NCBI GenBank assembly: GCA_029261755.1
Contig: JAJDAS010000308.1
Coordinates: forward strand, 1 to 33,454
Direction of reading: 5' to 3'
Length of the DNA: 33,454 bases
Origin: Nitrospinia bacterium
GTDB taxonomy: Bacteria; Nitrospinota; Nitrospinia; JACRGO01
The notes beneath the pieces were generated by a model, which saw only the letters and a program-made list of their open reading frames with translations, was not told the origin of the DNA and searched no databases. This document shows, piece by piece, positions 1 to 11,591 of this stretch. Each line of letters starts with the position of its first letter. The first letter of the stretch is position 1. A program made the translations under genes and the position numbers.

Positions 1-120
1 CTGGAAAAGAGCGTTAAAAAAGACGGGCAGGGGGGGAATGTCACCTGTTACAAGACCTTATAAGTCCACGGTGTAGTATGGCGCTGGGCTAACCTTGATC
101 TCCGTATCGCTCACTGGGCA

Positions 121-160
121 AAAAAAAAGGCCACCACCGGCTTTGCCCGGTGGTGGCCTT
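121..160 (-). terminator. Rho-independent terminator for the minus-strand mlaC-like gene
   Basis: Perfect 14-bp inverted repeat AAGGCCACCACCGG (127-140) / CCGGTGGTGGCCTT (147-160), loop CTTTGC, with a poly-A run to its left (poly-U on the minus strand); lies 34 nt past the stop at 194. Confidence 0.85.
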
Positions 161-193
161 GGATATACCCCTCATAATGCAACAGACACCATT

Positions 194-841
194 CTAGCTA
201 TTAAGAAGTACTGAAAGCTTTTGGTGAAACGTCCTTAGCCTTGTCAAAACTTCGCCGTGCGAGTGTTTGTCAATGACCCCGGCGACTTGGATCCTGTAGT
301 TGTTAACTACGCTCACGCCTTTAAAGGTTATGTCAACGATTCTGTAATTAACCTTGTTGGCCGAATACAAGGTATACTCAATGGGACACTCCTCACCATC
401 CAGTTTCACTTTGGTTTGAATTTTCACGGTCCTTTCATCATTAGAGATCAAACCCTGGGCATCAATATTTTCTCTTTTATCGTCCATATAAAAATTTCTC
501 ACCATGCCGGTGAAGAGTATCTTCAGGGTTTGAAGCATCAACTCCTTAACTTCCGCTTCTTCCTGTCCGGAAAAGAGATACTTGCTGGCTCCAAAGATTC
601 TGTTGAAAATCTCGTCATACCCGAAACTTTTTCCAATGAGAAGTTCGAGCCTTTGTAAGGACTTTATTTTCTCCTTGGTGTCCGATGGGTTTTCACTTTC
701 TCTTACCTCGTCAATCAAGGACTCAAACATCCTCTCGATTTTGTACTCTTTAAAAAAGGTAGACTGGGCATCCGCCTGGGTAGGGGCTCCCATGAAAACA
801 AACATCGCAGCTATTAATAATAATTTTGTAATACTATTCAT
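194..841 (-). CDS. mlaC: MlaC/Ttg2D-family phospholipid-binding ABC transporter periplasmic protein
   Basis: 215 aa with signal peptide; C-terminal 'YRIVDITFKGVSVVNNYRIQV' matches the MlaC signature region; size fits. Confidence 0.75.
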   Translation of the reverse strand: MNSITKLLLIAAMFVFMGAPTQADAQSTFFKEYKIERMFESLIDEVRESENPSDTKEKIKSLQRLELLIGKSFGYDEIFNRIFGASKYLFSGQEEAEVKELMLQTLKILFTGMVRNFYMDDKRENIDAQGLISNDERTVKIQTKVKLDGEECPIEYTLYSANKVNYRIVDITFKGVSVVNNYRIQVAGVIDKHSHGEVLTRLRTFHQKLSVLLNS

Positions 842-2089
842 AATACTTCCTCCATAAAGTTAATAATTAGTTTTGTTTGATGCATCCTTTCATTCTATCG
901 GACACAATAAAGAAAATCTCTTACAAAAAACCATTACGTCATATTGCTTCTGCCTCCTCATAGAAGTCCATAACAGAACAGCTAACTCGACCCGTGTTCC
1001 ATCAAGCTCCCAATACCCTTGGCCACTCTATGCAGCTATGCACTTTGGCCCTTTAAAAGGAATTTCAGTGGTTTCCCATTGTAAATGGAAAGGGGAAAAT
1101 AATGATGATAAATGATGATAGAAGAATGAAATGCGGGGTTTTGGTCCTGTGTGTTTTTCTTTTACTCCAAAACCGCTAGGTATTTCCTATTGAAAACAAA
1201 CTGAGGAGGTTAAACCATTGAGGATAGTAGTAGCGAGATAAAGGCAATATTACTAAAAACAACAAACCCAAACGCACCCATTCCTGTAACGTGGATGCCG
1301 AAAGTAATTTTCAGTTTGAAGCTCATCTGAAAAACTAAGCATTATAGCCAAAATCAATTCGTTCTGTCAAGTAAAATTTTTCATGGGGGGTGTACGCAGA
1401 ATATTTATAGATAGACATGAATGTCTCCACTCTGACAAATCCCCCTTAAAGCGCAATCAACTGCGCTGAGCATTTATTCAGCGGATTTTGTCCAAAACAA
1501 TCTTCCTTATTTTTTCACATAAGGATTTGTAAATGCAGCCCGGTAATTTGGGGTAATTGCGGGAAAGCACCTCATATTTTTTTTTGAGAAATAACAGTTG
1601 CTTTAGTTAAATTGGTTGTGCTAACCTTAGGAAAAACGGGATAAAAATGATCCCCTGCCATGTCCGTATGGCTGGAAATTTTGTACCAACAATTTACGAA
1701 AGGGCGTTGGAGTTCGATTGACAGAGGGCATGCCCCCAGGGAAGTCTGAGTTAATTCATCCGATACCCACCTGCTTAGCGGGTTCATAATTTCCTTACCA
1801 ATACGGCATTGTGGTGGGGGGTCACTTTAAGCTTTTTATAGTTACTTTTAAGAATCATTATCTGAAAATTTGAATAATAGTCGCCTCATGAAAATAATGA
1901 GGAAGTAATTTTTTTAAGGACAGAGAGGTTTCTGAAGAAAGTTCGGGGTTTCAAAAGGTGGGTTGGCTTATTCTCAGGAATAACCCGACCAGGATTATTA
2001 ACTAAAAGATTCAGGAAATATTTATAAGCTTCCATGGCTTTTATCCAGTTGTTCTTATCATTTAGTCTATTTTTAAAGAATTCCTTGTT

Positions 2090-2265
2090 TTTCAGGATAG
2101 GGATTCCTATTCCCAAAGGACACTGGATCGTTCCCATGCCATGTCTGAAACCGGTAAATTCGAGCTTGCCGGTCTCTTATCCACAACAGCTTTTTGAGGA
2201 CGGATGGGATTTTCCCCGGGTAACAGCCTATTACCGCAGGCCCTGGTGATTTTTCATTCCTGAGC
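2090..2265 (+). ncRNA. ssrS: Candidate 6S RNA
   Basis: Manual folding: closing stem TCAGGA(2092-2097)/TCCTGA(2258-2263); inner stem GGA..TCCCAT(2125-2137)/ATGGGA..TCC(2204-2215); apical hairpin ACCGGTAA(2150-2157)/TTGCCGGT(2166-2173); small 3'-side hairpin GGTAA(2219-2223)/TTACC(2231-2235). 'GGGTAACAGCCT' resembles E. coli 6S 'GGGTTACAGCCT'. Located directly upstream of fthC/ygfA, the classic ssrS neighbour. Confidence 0.55.
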
Positions 2266-2401
2266 CACTTCCCAATCTTTTAGTTTTATCGGTATACCAC
2301 CTCGTAGTACCCCTCGTGTTTACCACCGCTTTCTCTTCATTTTCTTCCTCTTTTTCCACAACAAAATAATACTGGTCATTCCCCTTTGCCGGATTGGATC
2401 C

Positions 2402-2989
2402 ATGTCCGTTTTGGAGCAAAAGGAAACAATCAGACGAAAAATCCTTTCCATGAGAAAGGATTTGGAGCCGGAGGAAATTCAACATAAAAGCAAACTGGTT
2501 ACGGGACACCTTTTTACCGTTGCCGAATTTATTTCGTGTAGTTCCATCCTCTTCTATGCAGCATTAGAGGGGGAAGTGCAAACTACGAACGCAGTGGAAA
2601 AATCTTTGGAAATGAAAAAAGAGGTTTTTTTGCCCAAGGTGTTCCCTGGAGGTTTGCAAATTTATCAAATTAAATCTTACGAAAAAGACACAGCAATCGG
2701 CGCTTTCCATATTCCGGAGCCCGTGGAAAGCTTGGCAAGGAAAGCCCACCCCGAGTCTTTGGAATTGGCCATTGTTCCAGGGGTGGCATTTACCGAAACG
2801 GGGAAAAGAATCGGCTTTGGCAAGGGTTATTACGACCGCTTTTTAAATAGCCTTGCCAAAAAAATTCCCTTGATCAGCTTGGCCTTTGAATTCCAAATCA
2901 TGGACACACTTCCCACAACCAGGGGGGATGTCTCTATGGATTGGATAGTAACCGAAAAACGAGTGATTCACTGCCGGAATCAAACTTAA
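2402..2989 (+). CDS. ygfA: 5-formyltetrahydrofolate cyclo-ligase
   Basis: 195 aa; 'IVPGVAFTETGKRIGFGKGYYDRFL' is the family signature. Confidence 0.9.
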   Translation: MSVLEQKETIRRKILSMRKDLEPEEIQHKSKLVTGHLFTVAEFISCSSILFYAALEGEVQTTNAVEKSLEMKKEVFLPKVFPGGLQIYQIKSYEKDTAIGAFHIPEPVESLARKAHPESLELAIVPGVAFTETGKRIGFGKGYYDRFLNSLAKKIPLISLAFEFQIMDTLPTTRGDVSMDWIVTEKRVIHCRNQT

Positions 2990-3054
2990 ACCAAGGCGCA
3001 AAAAGAGAAATTTATGAGCCGAATCCCAAAACTTATTTTTGAAGGAGTGTCCAT

Positions 3055-4632
3055 ATGAATTTAGGAATTCAAATTACTTTGAGGACCGTTACCATCGGAC
3101 TTACCCTCTGGTCCATTGGAATGGTTTTAGGGTATTTCCTGCGGCGTTTTATCGTGGAAAGTAAAATCAAAGACGGTGAAAAGTTGGCTAAAATGATCAT
3201 TTCCGAGGCCGAAAAAGAAGCGATCAATTTGAAAAGAGAGGCTGAGATCGAGACAAAAGATTACCGTTACAAGGCAAAGACGGAAGTGGAAAGCGAGATC
3301 AAGGAAAGAAAAAATGAAATCCAGCAAGTTGAGCGCAAGACCGCACAAAAAGAGGCGGATGCGGAAAAAAGACTTCTTGTGACTTCCCAGAAAGAAAGAG
3401 AAACCTCAAAAAAAGAAAGAGACGTTGGGGAGATGGAGAAGAAGATCCAGGAACAGGAAAGCAGATACCAAAGCCTTATCGACGAGGAGCTTCTGAAACT
3501 GGAAAAGATATCCGGCCTTTCCATGCAGGACGCAAAGGAAGAGTTGAAAACCAACCTGTTCCATGAAGCCAGAAACGAAGCGGCTAATGAGTTAAGAAAA
3601 ATAGAGGAAGACAAAAAAACGCAGTTGGAAGAAAAAGCGCAAAAAACCATCGGTCTCGCCATCCAAAGATTCGCCTCGGACCATGTGGCGGAATCCACAG
3701 TCTCCATTGTCGACCTCCCCAATGACGAAATGAAGGGAAGAATCATCGGAAGAGAGGGAAGAAATATCAGAGCGCTGGAGATTGCCACAGGGATGGACCT
3801 GATCATCGACGACACCCCGGAGGCGGTGATCCTCTCCGGTTTCGACCCCATCAGAAGAGAAACCGCGAGGCTAGCCCTGGAGAAATTGATATCGGACGGC
3901 AGAATTCATCCGGGCCGCATTGAAGAAGTTGTGAATAAGTCCAAGAAAGAGATCGCCACCAAGATTCGAGAAGAAGGCGAAAAGACTGCCCTGGAATGCG
4001 GGATAGACGGCCTTCACCCGGAAGAGATCAAACTTATCGGCCGGCTGAAGTTCAGGACCAGCTATTCCCAGAACATCCTGCTACATTCAAAGGAGGTCTG
4101 CTTCCTTGCCGGAATGATGGCGGCGGAACTGGGAGCAAATGTGAAGTTGGCCAAAAGGGCGGGTCTGCTCCATGACATCGGAAAAGCCATCGACCACCAG
4201 ACCGATGGCACCCATACGCAGATCGGTGTGGATATCGCCAGACGTTATAGGGAGCCCAAGGTGGTGCTGAACGCCATCGCCGCCCACCATGAGGATGTGG
4301 AGCCGGAGTCCATTATCGCCGTCCTGGTGGCCGCCGCCGACACCCTTTCCGCCTCCCGGCCTGGCGCCAGAAGGGAGATGCTGGAAACTTATGTGAAACG
4401 TCTCGGACAGTTGGAAGAGATCGGCAATTCCTTCAAGGGCGTGGAAAAAACTTACGCCATTCAGGCAGGACGTGAGATCAGAATTGTGGTGGAGCCGGAA
4501 GTAATCAAAGATCCGGATACTCAATTCCTGGCCAAGGACATTGCCCAAAAAATCGAAAAAGAGATGGCTTACCCCGGTGAGATCAAGGTCACCGTTCTGA
4601 GGGAAACCAGGGCTGTGGAATACGCCAGATAA
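3055..4632 (+). CDS. rny: Ribonuclease Y
   Basis: N-terminal TM plus long coiled coil, KH domain 'GRIIGREGRNIRALE', HD domain 'LLHDIGKAIDH'. Confidence 0.97.
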   Translation: MNLGIQITLRTVTIGLTLWSIGMVLGYFLRRFIVESKIKDGEKLAKMIISEAEKEAINLKREAEIETKDYRYKAKTEVESEIKERKNEIQQVERKTAQKEADAEKRLLVTSQKERETSKKERDVGEMEKKIQEQESRYQSLIDEELLKLEKISGLSMQDAKEELKTNLFHEARNEAANELRKIEEDKKTQLEEKAQKTIGLAIQRFASDHVAESTVSIVDLPNDEMKGRIIGREGRNIRALEIATGMDLIIDDTPEAVILSGFDPIRRETARLALEKLISDGRIHPGRIEEVVNKSKKEIATKIREEGEKTALECGIDGLHPEEIKLIGRLKFRTSYSQNILLHSKEVCFLAGMMAAELGANVKLAKRAGLLHDIGKAIDHQTDGTHTQIGVDIARRYREPKVVLNAIAAHHEDVEPESIIAVLVAAADTLSASRPGARREMLETYVKRLGQLEEIGNSFKGVEKTYAIQAGREIRIVVEPEVIKDPDTQFLAKDIAQKIEKEMAYPGEIKVTVLRETRAVEYAR

Positions 4633-4640
4633 GGAGTTAA

Positions 4641-5438
4641 GTGAAAGTTCTACTCATTGGCGATGTTGTGGGAAAACCGGGGAGAAAGGTCCTGAAATCG
4701 GTTTTAAGCGATATCCTCAAATCCAACCAAATCGATCTATGCATTGCCAACTGCGAGAACGCAGCAGGTGGATTTGGGGTTACCCTGGAAACCTTGAACG
4801 CCCTGGAAGAGGGAGGGATCCATTATTTTACCTCCGGCAATCATATCTGGGACAAGAAGGAAATTTATAATCTCTTCAATTCCGGTAGGAGGGTGTTGCG
4901 TCCAGCCAACTACCCAGAAGGGATTCCGGGCAAGGGATTTGCCACCACCCTCTCCACTTCCGGCCTCAATGTGGGTATCCTAAATCTCTGCGGCAGGGTC
5001 TATATCGAAAACCTGGATTGCCCCTTCAAGTCCGCCGATAAGGCCATCAAGCAACTCAAAGAATCCACCAATATCATCATCGTAGATATGCACGGGGAGG
5101 CCACTTCCGAAAAAATAGCCATGGGGTGGTATCTGGATGGGAGGGTGAGCGCCGTATTGGGGACTCACACCCATGTGCAAACCGCAGATGAAAGAATCCT
5201 TCCCAACGGAACGGCCTATATTACCGATGTGGGAATGACCGGGCCAAGGGACTCCGTTATCGGAATGAAAAAGGAAATCGCCCTCACCAGATTCCTCACT
5301 AAGATACCCAAGAAGTTTGAACCCGCCTCAGGAATGGGGCAATTTAATGGGGTAATAGTGGATATCGATGAAAAAAGCGGGAAGGCGATATCGATCGAAA
5401 GACTCTTCCTGACTCCACCAGAAGAAAAGGAATCCTAA
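4641..5438 (+). CDS. TIGR00282/YmdB-family metallophosphoesterase
   Basis: GTG start; 'MKVLLIGDVVGKPGRK', 'NCENAAGGFG', 'TSGNHIWDKKEI', 'GTHTHVQTADERILPNGTAYITDVGMTGP'; directly downstream of rny. Confidence 0.95.
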   Translation: MKVLLIGDVVGKPGRKVLKSVLSDILKSNQIDLCIANCENAAGGFGVTLETLNALEEGGIHYFTSGNHIWDKKEIYNLFNSGRRVLRPANYPEGIPGKGFATTLSTSGLNVGILNLCGRVYIENLDCPFKSADKAIKQLKESTNIIIVDMHGEATSEKIAMGWYLDGRVSAVLGTHTHVQTADERILPNGTAYITDVGMTGPRDSVIGMKKEIALTRFLTKIPKKFEPASGMGQFNGVIVDIDEKSGKAISIERLFLTPPEEKES

Positions 5439-5447
5439 CCAAAAGAT

Positions 5448-5527
5448 ATTTTAGATTGCCGATTTCAGATTGAAGGAATATTTGTTAAAAAAAACCTGCC
5501 GTCAATCTAAAACCATAAATCTAAAAT
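5448..5527. repeat. Imperfect intergenic inverted repeat
   Basis: ATTTTAGATT (5448-5457) / AATCTAAAAT (5518-5527), with inner AGATTGA (5467-5473) / TCAATCT (5502-5508). Confidence 0.7.
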
Positions 5528-5537
5528 GTCCTAGCCT

Positions 5538-6581
5538 TTGCATCCCATGGGGAACCCTGTAATCATTTTCCGCACGGAAGGCGGCCACAAACTGGGCCTG
5601 GGGCATATCAAGCGTTGCTTGAACTTAGCTGATTTTCTGGCAAAACAATTCCCCATCCACCCCCTCTTCATCCTTTCCCCTTCGGACATATCACTTAAAA
5701 AGCTCTTTCAAGGAAGACCCTACGAAATCCTACAATTGGAAGGAGAAGAGGGCCCGGAGCTTTTGGAACAGCAATGCCTGGAACGCCATCCTCGCGCCTG
5801 GATTACCGACCTCAGAAAATGCGGTGAGAAAAATCTTTTTCAAGGTTTAGCGGAGAAGCATGAATTCTTCCATATTGCCATCGACGATATGCATTTGAGC
5901 GAAGTCCAGGCTCATGTCACCATCAACCCCTCCATCGTGCCCTGTGATCCGTCCCAACATTCCCATCCCCAAGGTGTTTACCATTGCGGAGCTGAATATT
6001 TTTTTCATTTCCAAAAACCAACCTCACCCGCTTTCCCGAAAAAAAAAGGCAAAAGAGTTTTGGTTTCCATGGGAGGAAGCGACCCGGACCGGGTAACGGA
6101 GAGATTATGGAAGGCTTTCTGCGACATGGCCGGGGATGTAGAAATCCACATGGTCATTGGACCTGCTTTCGCTTGGGGTGGGGGGCCACTTCTTTCTGAA
6201 AAGAACGGAAACATTGTGGGACATCAATCTCCTGAAGAACTGGCGCCACTTATTTCATCGGCAGATCTGACGATCACCGGCGGCGGTCTCACCCTTTATG
6301 AGTCGATCCGGCTTGGAATCCCGACCATCACCATACCGCAGAACCCTTTTGAGTTGAAAACCGCCAAGGCTTTCCAGGAGAAAGGAGTTGCGCTCCAAAT
6401 GGGACTCGCTCACTCCATAAATACCTACGAAGTGGTGTCTACGGCTAACTCCCTTTTAAAAAATGATTCTCGCAGAAGGGAGATGTCCAGAGCTTCTATG
6501 GGAATGTTCCTTGGAGAGGGAGCTGAAAAAGTGAAAACCCTCTTAAGCCAAGTATTGGCAAACATTGACAAAGCGAGTTAA
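5538..6581 (+). CDS. PseG/SpsG-like polysaccharide biosynthesis protein (GT-B-like nucleotide-sugar hydrolase/transferase)
   Basis: 'IIFRTEGGHKLGLGHIKRCLNLADFL' resembles the PseG 'RADGG..IGxGHxxRCLxLA' motif; C-terminal 'ITGGGLTLYESIRLGIPTITIPQNPFE'. Start could be TTG 5538 or ATG 5547. Confidence 0.75.
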   Translation: MHPMGNPVIIFRTEGGHKLGLGHIKRCLNLADFLAKQFPIHPLFILSPSDISLKKLFQGRPYEILQLEGEEGPELLEQQCLERHPRAWITDLRKCGEKNLFQGLAEKHEFFHIAIDDMHLSEVQAHVTINPSIVPCDPSQHSHPQGVYHCGAEYFFHFQKPTSPAFPKKKGKRVLVSMGGSDPDRVTERLWKAFCDMAGDVEIHMVIGPAFAWGGGPLLSEKNGNIVGHQSPEELAPLISSADLTITGGGLTLYESIRLGIPTITIPQNPFELKTAKAFQEKGVALQMGLAHSINTYEVVSTANSLLKNDSRRREMSRASMGMFLGEGAEKVKTLLSQVLANIDKAS

Positions 6582-6638
6582 TTGGCCTAAAATCTCCCCT
6601 TTAAACAATTTTTTCTATTATTCCAAAGGGAGACATGC

Positions 6639-7025
6639 ATGAGCGATTTTAAAACTTTATTGAGCATCAAAAAATTCGTCAGCCCACACTTTACCAAGGC
6701 AAAGGCAAAGGATACCATCACCACTGGAGCTAAAAAAATGAGCAAGGAAAAGGTGGATTGCATCCTGGTCTATAAAGGCAAAGCTCTGGAAGGTATTGTA
6801 ACGGAAAGCGATATCATCAGGAAGGTCATCGCTGAGGAACATAGTGCGAAAAAGATGATTCTGGAAACCATCATGACGCCCCAAATCATTTACATCGACG
6901 CCGATGAATCCCTCTTTGAGGCCAAGAAAATCATGGAAAAAGGCAACGTCAGGCACCTGGTGGTCAAGGAAAACGAGGAGGTTATAGGAACTATTTCCGC
7001 CAGCGACCTGATGGGGAATCTATAA
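6639..7025 (+). CDS. CBS-domain pair protein
   Basis: 128 aa with two CBS repeats: 'DCILVYKGKALEGIVTESDIIRKV', 'VRHLVVKENEEVIGTISASDLMGNL'. Confidence 0.9.
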   Translation: MSDFKTLLSIKKFVSPHFTKAKAKDTITTGAKKMSKEKVDCILVYKGKALEGIVTESDIIRKVIAEEHSAKKMILETIMTPQIIYIDADESLFEAKKIMEKGNVRHLVVKENEEVIGTISASDLMGNL

Positions 7026-7042
7026 AAAAACTCCGAAATATT

Positions 7043-10374
<3,332 letters not shown>

Positions 10375-10546
10375 CTTTACCCTTTTTCATGGGTTCAAAA
10401 AATAAGGATAAGCCTTGAAATTGGAAAAGTCAAACAACCAATCGGAAGTTGAATCCCTCAATAAAAGCTAGTAAGCTAATAATATATCTTACCATAATCT
10501 TCGTACCGGAGAGAACGGTATTTTTTTGAAAAGGAGGGAAAATCCC

Positions 10547-10861
10547 ATGAGAAAACTAGGAATAAATCCTTTTATCTCCTGTCTTGCTGTATTTTTGTTT
10601 TTGGTGGGATGCGGCACCACCGGACAGGATTTTAACCTGGAGCATGTGCCTGAAATCGTGAAACACGAAACAAGCAAGGAAGATATTTTGAGGCTTTTTG
10701 GCTCTCCCCACACCAAGGGGATCGAGAACGGAAGGGATATGTGGACCTACGAATATAACAAAAAATATCTGGGAGGAAAGGATTTCCACAAGGACCTGGT
10801 GCTAATCTTTGATGACAAGGGAAAGGTCATCGCTTACAGTTCCACCTCGAACTTTCCGTAA
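10547..10861 (+). CDS. SmpA/OmlA (BamE)-like small lipoprotein
   Basis: ORF 10526-10861; likely start ATG 10547 (MRKLGINPF), lipobox 'FLVGC', 'TSKEDILRLFGSPHTKG...MWTYEY' typical of the SmpA/OmlA fold. Confidence 0.75.
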   Translation: MRKLGINPFISCLAVFLFLVGCGTTGQDFNLEHVPEIVKHETSKEDILRLFGSPHTKGIENGRDMWTYEYNKKYLGGKDFHKDLVLIFDDKGKVIAYSSTSNFP

Positions 10862-11526
10862 ATCTCCTTCATCTCATCGGTGTACTCTCCATTTTCGTCG
10901 CGTACAAAAAGGGGTTTTTCCACCTTCAAGAACCCTTTCCCATTTTTTACCCCCTCTACCAACGCCATCTTCGCCTCCGCCTGTGGAGTCCCATGCACAA
11001 ACCGGATCCTTTCCGGGCAAATCCGATTACTTTCCATACATTTGAATAGCTCCACTAGACGGTTTGGATGAAAGATCAGGTTGAGCCGCCCAAGGTTTTT
11101 TAGCAGATGTGACGAATGAGCCAGCCAGTCTCCCAATTCCAACCCCGTCTCATGTCTGGCCATGGCCTTTCCCGGATCGGGGTTGATCCTTCCCGAACCT
11201 TTTTTGCGGTATGGAGGATTGGACAGGACCAGGTCAAAGGACTCAACTGGGAAAAGTCGTTTGCAGGCAGCAATATCCGCTCTCATGAAGGAAATTTCTC
11301 CCACAGAATTAGCCTTTTCTCTTCCCCGAGCTTTTAGTAAGAGATCCCATTGCTTGTCCAACCCCAAAAAAAAGGCTTTAGAATTCCTGGTTCGCAAGAG
11401 AAAAAGAATAATCCCCTCTCCGGTGCCCAAATCCACTACCCTTTTGATTTTAGGAGAAAACCGGACAAAGTCCGCAAATAGAAATGGGTCCAGGGAGTAA
11501 CGGTATCCACGTTTCAACATAGGCAA
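10834..11526 (-). CDS. tRNA1(Val) adenine-N6 methyltransferase-like (TrmN6/YfiC) SAM methyltransferase
   Basis: 'YRYSLDPFLFADFV', 'VVDLGTGEGIILFLL', 'NPPYRKKGSGRINPDPGKAMARHE' (NPPY motif plus RHE as in TrmN6). Confidence 0.85.
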   Translation of the reverse strand: MPMLKRGYRYSLDPFLFADFVRFSPKIKRVVDLGTGEGIILFLLRTRNSKAFFLGLDKQWDLLLKARGREKANSVGEISFMRADIAACKRLFPVESFDLVLSNPPYRKKGSGRINPDPGKAMARHETGLELGDWLAHSSHLLKNLGRLNLIFHPNRLVELFKCMESNRICPERIRFVHGTPQAEAKMALVEGVKNGKGFLKVEKPLFVRDENGEYTDEMKEIYGKFEVEL

Positions 11527-11563
11527 AAAAAAATGGGACCGGGCGATTAGCCCAGTCCCATTT
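11525..11563 (-). terminator. Rho-independent terminator downstream of the porin gene
   Basis: AAATGGGACcGGGC-gatta-GCCCaGTCCCATTT with a poly-A run on its left (poly-U on minus). Confidence 0.85.
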
Positions 11564-11591
11564 CGTAATGATTACTGCTTGTTTTAGGTTT

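Noticed and set aside
1572-1787. 71-aa minus-strand ORF and a possible tmRNA/RNase P RNA in 1400-1800
   Set aside because: No conserved tmRNA or RNase P core motifs (no TpsiC-like GGTTCRA end, no GAGGAAAGTCC) and the peptide looks random.
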